Assembly (NCBI GenBank): GCA_019636445.1
Contig: JAHBXO010000042.1
Location: 1 to 45,011, forward strand
Direction: 5' to 3'
Length of the DNA stretch: 45,011 nucleotides
Source: Gemmataceae bacterium
GTDB lineage: Bacteria > Planctomycetota > Planctomycetia > Gemmatales > Gemmataceae
A program made the translations under genes and the position numbers. Below, piece after piece: positions 40,701 to 45,011 of the stretch. Under the pieces are notes generated by a model. That model was not told where the DNA came from. It made no database searches and saw nothing but the letters and a program-made list of their open reading frames with translations. Every line of letters starts with the position of its first letter. Position 1 is the stretch's first letter.

Positions 40701-43351
40701 AGAAGGAGTTGAGCGAGGCGGACCTGGGCGTCGAAGTTCTGCGGCGCCGCGGCGGCGAGCTGGCGCTGGTACTTGAGCGCGGAGGGCAGGTCGCCGTCGA
40801 CTTCGCTGAGACCCGACAGCTGCGCCAGCAGGTTCGTGTCTCGAGTGTTTTCTGTCAGTAGCCGTTCGAGTTGGAGGCGGGCGGAGCCGTTGTCGCCGGC
40901 GGACTGGAACGCCTGCGCGATGCACATGGTCAGCTCGCGGTTCTTCTCCTGCTCGCGGCGTTCGCGTTCGAGGCGCTCCATCAGCTTGTCGAACTGGTTC
41001 TGCTCGAGGTAGAGCTGCGTCAGGCGTTCGATGACGCCGAGTTTGCCTTCCAGCTCCGTCGTCTTGTCGAAGGCACGCCAGAAGAGTTCGATCGCCTCGC
41101 CGGTGCGGACGCGCTCAGCCATCGCATTCGCGAGCGTGATGAGGCCCTGCGGATCGGACGGGTTCGCCCGTACGGAGCGTCGCAAGGCTTCGAGCGCCTC
41201 CTCGGCGTCGCCGAGCTGGAAGCACATCTCGGAGTACCACTTGTAGACTTCCGGATTGCCGGGGGCGGACGCGAGCACGTCCTTGGCGGTCTTGAGCGCA
41301 TCGTCCCGCTTGCCGAGCCGCTGTTCGAGGACGGCCACCTGCTGCAGGTACTCGGTGCGGTAGCGGCGGTCGAGGCTCGCGAGCTTGCGGTTCGCCTCGG
41401 CGGAGGCGAGCATGTTGCCGCCGGCCTCGTGAATGCGCGCCGCGGCGGTGAGAACCGCCAGCGATTTCGGGTCCTTCGCTTCCGCGGAGGCGATGCTCTC
41501 GACGGCCTTGTCGAGTTGCCGGTTCGCCTCGAACATCCGCGCCAGCACCAACCACTTCGACGCCGGCGCGTTCGGGTCCGCCGCCAACTCCTTGCTCAAC
41601 TGGTCGATCTGGTCGTTCAGTTTGTCGGCGGCCTGGTAGATCTTGATCCGCGCCGCGAGGATCTGCTCCACCTCCTCGGCGTTGCTCGTGAACTTCGCGG
41701 CCAGGTCGAGTTGCTTGAGCGCCTCGTCGTTCTCGTTCTCCTGCGCGAGGACGTCGGCGAACTGCATGATGAGGTTGTAATCGTCCTTCTCGAGCTGGAT
41801 CGCCTCGGCGAAGACGCGGATCGCCTCCTTGCGGTAGCCGAAGCCGGCGTAGACTTCGCCGAGCCGGGCGAGGTTCTTGGCGTTGCGGTTCGGCCCCTCG
41901 GCGATCGGCCGCCAGGTCGCGAGCGCCTCCTCGGGGCGCTTCAGGCTGTGGTAGTACTCGCCCAGGTATTCGCGGTACTGGGCCGCGTTCGGTGCCAGCT
42001 CGATCGCCTTCTTGTAGAGCGCGATCGCTTCGTCCGCGATGCCGGCGGAGCGGATGAGTTCCGCCACCTGCGACGTCGTGACGGGGTCGTTCGCCTTCTT
42101 GTCGAGGATGCGCTTCCAGATGGCGACGGCGGCGGCCTTGCGCTCCGTCTCCGGCTTCGCCGTGTCCCGCATGTGCAGCTTGCCCCAGTCCCGGAGGATG
42201 TCCGGGTTGCCGGGGTCGTTTTTCTCCATCGCCTCGTACTGCTTGGCGGCATCGGCGTAGTTCCCCTCGAAGGCGAGCTGCTCGATGAGCGCCGTGCGCA
42301 GGCTCTTGTTCGACGGCGCGGCTTCGATCCCCTTCTCCAGCCACTTGCGCGCTTCCGGCCCCTTCCCCTGCGACGCGAGGTTCTTCGCCAACCGCGCCAT
42401 CGCTTCCACGTCGGTCTTGTTCTTCTCCAGCCAGCTCTCGTAGTACTTCGCGAGGCCGGCGAGGTCGTCGTTCTTGAGGAAGACCTCCTCGATCCGCCGG
42501 CGCACGTCGCGGTAGAGCCAGCTTTCCGGGTTCAGTTCGTTCAGCAGCTTCTCGAAATCGACGAGGGCGTCGTTCGTCTTCTTCAGCTTCACCTTCAGGT
42601 CGGCGACGTCCATGCGCAGCGTCGACTGCCGGTACTTGTCGTCGGTGTCCTTCGCGAGCTTCTCGTAACGCGGCAGCGCCTGCTCGTACTGGCCTTCCTC
42701 CACGAGCGTCGTTGCGATCTGCTCCTGCACGCGGAGGTCGTCCGGGAATTGCTTTTCGAGGCGGTTCCAGACTTCGAGCGCCTTGTCCGTCTTCTGCGCT
42801 CGCTGGTGGACGCGGCCGAGCGCCTGATAGGCGTCCAGCGTGTCGTTTCGGTTCGGCTTGCGGGCGATGGCGCGCTCGAAGGCGTCGACGGCGCTATCCG
42901 GCCGGCCGATCAGCACGAGCGTCTGGCCGAGGTAGTACGAGGCCATCGCGTTCTCGGTCAGGATCTCCTCGGCCTTCTGGAACGCGACGACGGCGGCGCC
43001 GTCCCGGCTGCGCTGGGACTCGACGAGGCCGACGATCATCCACGCCACGCCGTCATTGGGGTCCTTCTTCGTCCGCGCGGCGTAATTGTCGACGAACTTG
43101 TCGAGGGTGCCGCGCTCGACATGGTAGCCGTAGAGGCGGTCGAGGGCGGTACCGCGGCGCGGGTTATTCTCGAGCGCCTTCTGGAACGCGGCGGCGGTCG
43201 TGCGTGCCTTCTGTTCTTCCTCGGACTCCTCCTCCGGCTCGACGGCGGGCGGTGTCGGTTTCGGCGGTTGGGCCAAGGCCCACAACGTACCGCCGGCGAG
43301 GGCGAGAAACGCGACGAAGGCGAGGTCGAGCCAGGATCGTCCGTGCCGCAT
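31745..43351 (-). CDS. Giant exported TPR protein with a duplicated C-terminal module
   Basis: A 3,868-residue protein. The start at 43351 is preferred because it follows GAGGTGG and gives an N-terminal membrane/signal segment (WLDLAFVAFLALAGGTLWAL). Residues about 55-2225 are an unbroken series of TPR-like helical hairpins (for example AVDAFERAIARKPN and ALEVWNRLEKQFPDD). A Pro/Ser/Ala linker (about 2226-2265) leads to further helical repeats up to about 2860. The C-terminal 1,000 residues contain two copies of a two-part module: a LamG/DUF1080-like beta domain (about 2870-3050 and 3500-3680), then a DUF1583-like domain (about 3110-3250 and 3718-3868), with helices between. DUF1583 naming is from memory of planctomycete families. 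A large extracytoplasmic scaffold is the likely role. The neighbouring MoxR gene is divergent. Confidence 0.9.
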   Translation of the reverse strand: MRHGRSWLDLAFVAFLALAGGTLWALAQPPKPTPPAVEPEEESEEEQKARTTAAAFQKALENNPRRGTALDRLYGYHVERGTLDKFVDNYAARTKKDPNDGVAWMIVGLVESQRSRDGAAVVAFQKAEEILTENAMASYYLGQTLVLIGRPDSAVDAFERAIARKPNRNDTLDAYQALGRVHQRAQKTDKALEVWNRLEKQFPDDLRVQEQIATTLVEEGQYEQALPRYEKLAKDTDDKYRQSTLRMDVADLKVKLKKTNDALVDFEKLLNELNPESWLYRDVRRRIEEVFLKNDDLAGLAKYYESWLEKNKTDVEAMARLAKNLASQGKGPEARKWLEKGIEAAPSNKSLRTALIEQLAFEGNYADAAKQYEAMEKNDPGNPDILRDWGKLHMRDTAKPETERKAAAVAIWKRILDKKANDPVTTSQVAELIRSAGIADEAIALYKKAIELAPNAAQYREYLGEYYHSLKRPEEALATWRPIAEGPNRNAKNLARLGEVYAGFGYRKEAIRVFAEAIQLEKDDYNLIMQFADVLAQENENDEALKQLDLAAKFTSNAEEVEQILAARIKIYQAADKLNDQIDQLSKELAADPNAPASKWLVLARMFEANRQLDKAVESIASAEAKDPKSLAVLTAAARIHEAGGNMLASAEANRKLASLDRRYRTEYLQQVAVLEQRLGKRDDALKTAKDVLASAPGNPEVYKWYSEMCFQLGDAEEALEALRRSVRANPSDPQGLITLANAMAERVRTGEAIELFWRAFDKTTELEGKLGVIERLTQLYLEQNQFDKLMERLERERREQEKNRELTMCIAQAFQSAGDNGSARLQLERLLTENTRDTNLLAQLSGLSEVDGDLPSALKYQRQLAAAAPQNFDAQVRLAQLLLKSGEGDEAADVWVKSVAEMNEPHRNLQSIDMLISSGKPESAMAILSRMLAKTPGNWELLYREGAVLAAQGKKADAANRFRSILAQKLADDDLGEVLQHEMKLATKKKDDKKGTKPTGPVAPVVGMRNRASNILRPPLQRRMEGVWEIRSATGIEPREYYRGQTPTFYTPKDFGEARMAALGWLFEFARDVSDGQEKFIAEMRKERSAANASVRALWDWHYLQALRYDNKDTFETAKALAKASNDPSAQYVFVTSVGMRAEAMRAQRYSRSGTPEDRTPPLPDDQLKYLLDTFKKLKQIKPEWVTPEVSGSVLLELKRAKKVDEEKAMYAEILANATNVDRVASALAVAVERDDLETLMVLFKRLEQYQGVAKSQAGLAQLATRQNVYQIQTLMGKRLEAKKYDDGLKLLDYYLGTVRKQNLAAPKSASGGSARRFRSGGGMHVYIAIGGNQYGQSKQLTYPTPNEYYDEASIGLLYNAFFHYQKADLLTDLFAHFQKNLAAAPDGAEKQYLHLALGYLHWWNEEKDEALDQLTAAAQVGPNDHRLTMEIAGLREQNNEIAVALAMVDSINPTDHQVMQQREETALRLAERTGNIERARQAAERLFGLRLDTDKQLDLAAKMHRLGMHQLAETVLARAQRQAGNKTAILARLMNQYQSQGQNDQAVQIARQILRKPAAVSTSGGRYGGDEGDGYRSQAMGILARSGQLKELIDRAEAQLKTAPKSIQVHQTLLGYYQASGDKDKQKASLLKLVELKPDDANLKFTAGQKLSQWGDRDEALKLYSAALKKDPSMFQNWYYEIERAFSEAGKYEELVALFDQIDLKKLGNYWNVAQMVSNLLEQDKTREIGMRLFKKGWDAYPQERAYFFSYINRNEIWKMPEIYDYLKQALIPKDGSLMEPWDIIGQIVNYGQNGKVESLLSKMLAIARQQQRLPELGREIDAALAKNPDWLAGKALRAIIDVQTGRKQEGMKAWNALFADRSLRIPPNARFVMAQEFEYYSGIEELVVKSLEEGFEDFLKEPDGSEYSYSPARRLIWWYEQVGRVDDAKKVLVKLSKTDRTANQNYYSGGYWEYRQIQDGIAIAQDFVRIGDPIEAIRVYQDLLSNRERIQIASTYYGGGDQFSRQIDQGMKAALKALKPEILPAAVGLMLTPAKITETNKSAIDLMLSVDARNLEKMAITSVFATSAQSLAKNPAARTAAQAKAKELVAAAPKDVSAYVAAAIVAFTDDNPATARDAVAALAKLVGGTPLEPLPKTGKANSRQRAEAMLQVSMWLIARECLKKDDLRAAGAPLAERALEAAKRQNDPKYAMALLREWGQIELDRKDQKGAEAKWTQLLELNLPKPAIRSAQSPASTPVSPVPVPASGATPAPPPSNEPQARIDDGRPTYFTQVAGLFAPPAAASKSPSTAITPKNGVPVLTTDQFQQAYDVANLAADKKLGALSLKAMREALKGGPPVEGKVDQNRRGGGSYHQVTVGGVQYLVERGYEGPISVDSALLNLVTKWKKLGVAPGDMYDVIAMAVFPESRPAEMFLTADVRRAGMVYTMLSGSSAWSVASNPPPEVFGGSGGDRGLAGLLSQLAIDAGKVDDLKKKIESREKQPLGEMPAKFLSFTFALKANDEAKATEILKALGDRAAKDSSSATLDMVSKLCQIALDRPTLAPVAEPILQKVAMNYAIAKNFAAASELAEKIVAHHVKRGDKKQAIALMKTMETTAKTFMTPDQNFHERMGHWYLKAGSVEDSLKSYAIAADMASTDGADASRRSRRVEPQMGNFVNLVQHLLELPADKRYAALKGWTLPGEKRKTLRYSIGMIPDAMPPPAFVKLPPLERGRYVSTMLLLVDAAKEAGKLDELLAEADKLAQAKIENADAFRVLAYLRVGKGKAIEADIKAYSEAAVKRMTETRPNDQLRSRYDSSDRQTVPFHPTELLFAQLCCADPAFAAHGEKLFRPMEDRTRAVHDMVGYSQVREAMSKHSVAARKVPAAFDDALPGRWQSITPASRWFAHDGALGVAWSRGESQAIFGIPLAGTFEFSVEVWQGGWSESHGGYASVIYQPNRDNVATQIYPVGKAGLDQIAKPKPKVMNVDAYNLLTIRVEPKKVTCLWNGEVFFEDTDPVVIGPWLLLHGGDGRKPVFRNPKLTGKPEVLESVKLTNGNDLDGWFALYANGSMPARLTKREFDRTGKILDQYGNEVEQPERQEPVYDWHAKDGEILGRKSESTESRHVASNLAYFRPLRVGDSVAYEFYHEPGKTHVHPSLGRFVFLVDADGVKQHWIVAGDDWTGLKPDNAVPLAGAGKPMFKAKDWNAGKLTRTAAGAKLEINGAVVFDGPLDADTDWRFGFFHFRDQTAVRVRNVVLAGDWPKTIALDDVAFVTKAPSVEIARTRRKEIGDKYYSGNPGEILKATAKLPPTERYAALAAAVLPGPTQPSFEMSGVVLPQDVLGIVDRAEQPAGRRVFLGSKFEAPCLALADVAKQLNKLDELARRVQEATGPDVDAAFRRDQKAMLAIVRAAQGNDAEAAALLKELLPLAKSMPGDERGENRWGLYCAATAAVDRPALLKAASDLAEEFTKNFRQNKPFDGREPWGRIYQILRTRAVMLQKPDGSERFGSDDRLSAWISVPGFDSWSRAQGWNAAHWSIKDKVFVHQPGHREDYLILKTPIRGDFELTCELRIAGYAEADICYGGYRFRLNYDQKWYKFHPSVRDDGRQVTILPPLKKIENNKYPFKMTVKDGVMAVFVDGRKVHEERIGTNVDPWLALATMHHCTAEIFNLKITPGANATVPDKIDLIASENLAFWRPYLGPIWGKRGEEIFQDGAKPEPRPDGKPHERTFPENAIYYQRPLAEDSSVEYEFYYQADKAMAYPALDRLCVMLEPDGAKLHWLTDSWHDKSGVKFDNLTETKGPKVPLKDRQWNKAKLSVKGDTLIVEVNGEKVFERDIESTNQRTFGLFHYSDRTDARVRNVYLSGSWSKTLPTTEQLFEVKK

Positions 43352-43740
43352 GGGATGCCACCTCGAAGCGGGGACCGTCGGACCGAGGGCGAATACATCC
43401 AACCGTAGATGAGAGACGCGGATCGCGGTCGATCCTCACGCCGCCACTGTTGTAGTGCCCGCGGAGCGTGTCCGCGGGGCGGAAAACCTTTGAAAATCCG
43501 ATGCCAATTCCGCAACATCGAACGAAACCCGGCCGGCCGCGGAATGTTGGTCGTTTTTCGGCGTCTTCCTGTTAACGTTTCGCCGCGCCGCTCGTTTCAT
43601 CGAAGAGAATTTCACCAGATGACATTTGACATCCGCGGCGAAACTGGATAACCTCAGACAAGTTACCTGAGGATGACGGCCCTCCGCAACAATATTCCCG
43701 GAAACATTTGTAACAAACCTCAGACACCGAGGACGAAGCG
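43352..43740. promoter_or_regulatory. Divergent control region between the giant TPR gene and moxR
   Basis: A 389-base gap must hold promoters for both genes. Visible structures are a hairpin at 43458-43478 (CCCGCGGA, loop GCGTG), an 11-base inverted repeat GTTTCGCCGCG (43577-43587) with its complement at 43634-43644, a CCTCAG/CTGAGG hairpin at 43652-43672, and a 10-base direct repeat ACCTCAGACA at 43651-43660 and 43717-43726. The last two lie in the moxR leader and may be operator sites or an RNA structure. A more AT-rich stretch at 43685-43715 lies just before the moxR ribosome binding site. No clear sigma-70 boxes were assigned. Confidence 0.45.
43458..43478. repeat. GC-rich intergenic hairpin
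   Basis: CCCGCGGA (43458-43465) pairs with TCCGCGGG (43471-43478) across a GCGTG loop. It resembles the hairpins at 8180-8203 and 17054-17075 and lies about 107 bases before the giant TPR start, in the divergent control region. Confidence 0.65.
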
Positions 43741-44745
43741 ATGAGCGCCGAAGCGATCAAAGACGAACTCGACGGCTTCCGCCGCGACTTCCAGCGCCTG
43801 CGGACCGAGATCGGCAAGCTGATCGTCGGGCAGGACGAGATCGTCGAAGGGACGCTCGCGGCGCTGATCGCCGGCGGACACGTGTTGCTCGAAGGCGTGC
43901 CCGGCCTCGGCAAGACGATGCTCGTGCGCACCATCGCCGACTCGCTGCACCTGAAGTTCAGCCGCGTGCAGTTCACGCCCGACCTCATGCCCGCCGACCT
44001 GACCGGCACGAACGTCGTACTCGACACGGGCGAGGGCGGGCGTAAGTTCGAATTCCAGAAAGGGCCGATCTTCGGCAACATCGTCCTCGCCGACGAAATC
44101 AACCGCGCCACCCCCAAGACGCAATCGGCCCTGCTCGAAGCGATGCAGGAGAAGCACGTCACCGTCGCCGGCACCACCTACCCGCTGCCCGATCCGTTCT
44201 TCGTGCTGGCGACACAAAATCCGCTCGAAATGGAAGGCACCTACCCGCTGCCCGAAGCGCAGCTCGACCGCTTCTTCTTCAAACTACTCGTCAAGTTCCC
44301 GAAGTTCGACGAACTCGAAACGATCCTCGACCGCACGACCGAGGCGAAGTCGCCGAAGGTGGAGGCGATCTTCGACGGCGAACGCATCCGCTCGCTCGCG
44401 AAGCTCGTGCGGCAGATCCCGATCGCCAACGAGGTGCGCCGCTACGCCATCGCCGTGGTAATGGCGACGCACCCGGACCACGAACTGGCGGCCCCGAGCA
44501 CGAAGAAGTACGTGCGCTACGGCAGCAGCCCGCGCGGGGCGCAGGCGATCATCCTGGCGGCGAAGCTGAACGCGATCCTCGACGGCCGCTACCACGTGGC
44601 CCGCGAAGACATCCGCAAGATCGCCCCGATGGCGCTGCGCCACAGACTGATTTTGAATTTCGAAGGCCAGGCCGACGGCATCCCCGCGGACGACGTCGTG
44701 GCGAACATTTTGAATACCGTGAAGGAGCCGGCAATGGCAGTGTAA
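43741..44745 (+). CDS. moxR: MoxR-family AAA+ ATPase
   Basis: A 334-residue MoxR AAA+ ATPase of normal length. Walker A is EGVPGLGKTM (51-60), Walker B LADEIN (116-121), sensor 1 ATQNPLEMEGTYPLPEAQ (157-174) and the following LDRFFF (175-180) carries the arginine-finger region. The C-terminal lid (PSTKKYVRYGSSPRGAQAII) is complete, with the sensor-2 arginine in SPRG. MoxR proteins are cytoplasmic chaperones that mature or insert metal cofactors, usually with VWA-domain and DUF58 proteins encoded next to them. Those genes would be expected downstream, but a broken GxxExxY ORF follows instead before the window ends. A GAGGACG site precedes the ATG. The gene is divergent from the giant TPR gene. 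Confidence 0.95.
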   Translation: MSAEAIKDELDGFRRDFQRLRTEIGKLIVGQDEIVEGTLAALIAGGHVLLEGVPGLGKTMLVRTIADSLHLKFSRVQFTPDLMPADLTGTNVVLDTGEGGRKFEFQKGPIFGNIVLADEINRATPKTQSALLEAMQEKHVTVAGTTYPLPDPFFVLATQNPLEMEGTYPLPEAQLDRFFFKLLVKFPKFDELETILDRTTEAKSPKVEAIFDGERIRSLAKLVRQIPIANEVRRYAIAVVMATHPDHELAAPSTKKYVRYGSSPRGAQAIILAAKLNAILDGRYHVAREDIRKIAPMALRHRLILNFEGQADGIPADDVVANILNTVKEPAMAV

Positions 44746-44757
44746 GATTTTAGGCCA

Positions 44758-44805
44758 CAGAGAAACACAGATGAAGACAGATCAGAAGAATACAGATTCT
44801 GAAGA
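44758..44805 (+). repeat. ACAGA-rich short repeats before the GxxExxY ORF
   Basis: ACAGA occurs four times between 44758 and 44800, at roughly 10-15 base spacing, within a stretch much richer in A than the rest of the window. It overlaps the start of the GxxExxY ORF. In other genomes, as I recall, such ORFs often have similar A-rich tandem repeats in front of them. Confidence 0.55.
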
Positions 44806-44986
44806 GTACCCCCACGCGGAACTCACCGGCCGCGTTATTGGTGTCTTTTACGATGTCTACAACGAATTGGAGTTCGGGTTCGCCGAGGAGGTTTATCATC
44901 AAGCGATGGTATTGGCGTTGAGAGAGGCCGGATTCAAGATTGAATCGAAAGCGAAGATTCGTAATCGTTCACACTCCGACGAGTAG
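44771..44986 (+). pseudogene. Truncated GxxExxY-family ORF
   Basis: A 71-residue ORF whose first 63 residues match the GxxExxY family (PDDEXK-like): HAELTGRVIGVFYDVYNELEFGFAEEVYHQAM (15-46) includes the signature G-F-A-E-E-V-Y, followed by LALREAGFKIESKAKI. Family members are about 125 residues and continue with a strand and an aspartate-containing nuclease-like core, but here the frame runs into RNRSHSDE and stops. From 44958 a neighbouring frame remains open to the window end and reads FVIVHTPTSSLGPVW, so a frameshift is possible; its fit to the family is not convincing. Codon use is more AT-rich than in the neighbours, suggesting a foreign origin. The function of the family is not established. 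The ORF ends 25 bases before the window edge. Confidence 0.6.
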
Positions 44987-45011
44987 TTTGGGTCCGGTCT
45001 GGCCGTTCAAT

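Noticed and set aside
43409..43651. An 80-codon ORF in the region before moxR
   Set aside because: It has no ribosome binding site and its composition follows no family. The region is better explained as control DNA with inverted repeats.

Overview
The window is high-GC bacterial DNA, and its gene content points to a planctomycete, most likely of the Gemmata group. The main signs are a Tat-exported Gfo/Idh/MocA oxidoreductase, a Hanks-type kinase with a proline-rich tail and a membrane anchor, a secreted 21-repeat WD40 protein, a 3,868-residue TPR protein, and type II secretion/type IV pilus genes with very large pseudopilins. This assignment is inferred from gene content; there is no rRNA in the window to confirm it. 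No tRNA, CRISPR array, transposase or phage gene was seen.

Layout. (1) 18-3203, plus strand: a secreted serine hydrolase, two small coupled genes and a Tat-exported oxidoreductase, closed by a strong terminator at 3223-3253. (2) 9634-3283, minus strand: a tight five-gene cluster of PhoD-like phosphatase, secreted amidohydrolase, enolase-superfamily enzyme, Ser/Thr kinase, and an exported protein with two STN-like domains whose start overlaps the kinase stop. (3) 9886-27895, plus strand: a secretion/pilus locus. It holds a GspE/PilB ATPase, a PilT-like ATPase with a 28-residue acidic tail, a second GspE/PilB with a 150-residue Pro/Ala-rich head, the inner-membrane protein GspF/PilC, five class III prepilin-like proteins and a 1,503-residue GspK-like protein, ending at a terminator-like hairpin. 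No secretin, prepilin peptidase or GspL/M-type gene is present, so the machine must be completed from elsewhere. (4) 43351-28045, minus strand: the giant TPR protein, the WD40 protein and MsrA. (5) 43741-45011, plus strand: a MoxR AAA ATPase, then a broken GxxExxY-family ORF at the window edge.

The least conventional features are small elements placed between the genes. A four-helix-bundle (S23/IVP-like) gene sits exactly between the gspE stop codon and the gspF ribosome binding site. It is bounded by 38-nt near-perfect inverted repeats built from four 7-nt units on each side, the same architecture as 23S rRNA intervening sequences but placed in an mRNA. A second element (31527-31735) has perfect 33-nt inverted arms and four GC hairpins arranged symmetrically between the giant TPR gene and the WD40 gene. 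A third (20531-20665) is an inverted pair of 21-nt palindromes inside the pseudopilin operon. These three, and the duplicated C-terminal module of the giant TPR protein, are the best candidates for undescribed biology here.
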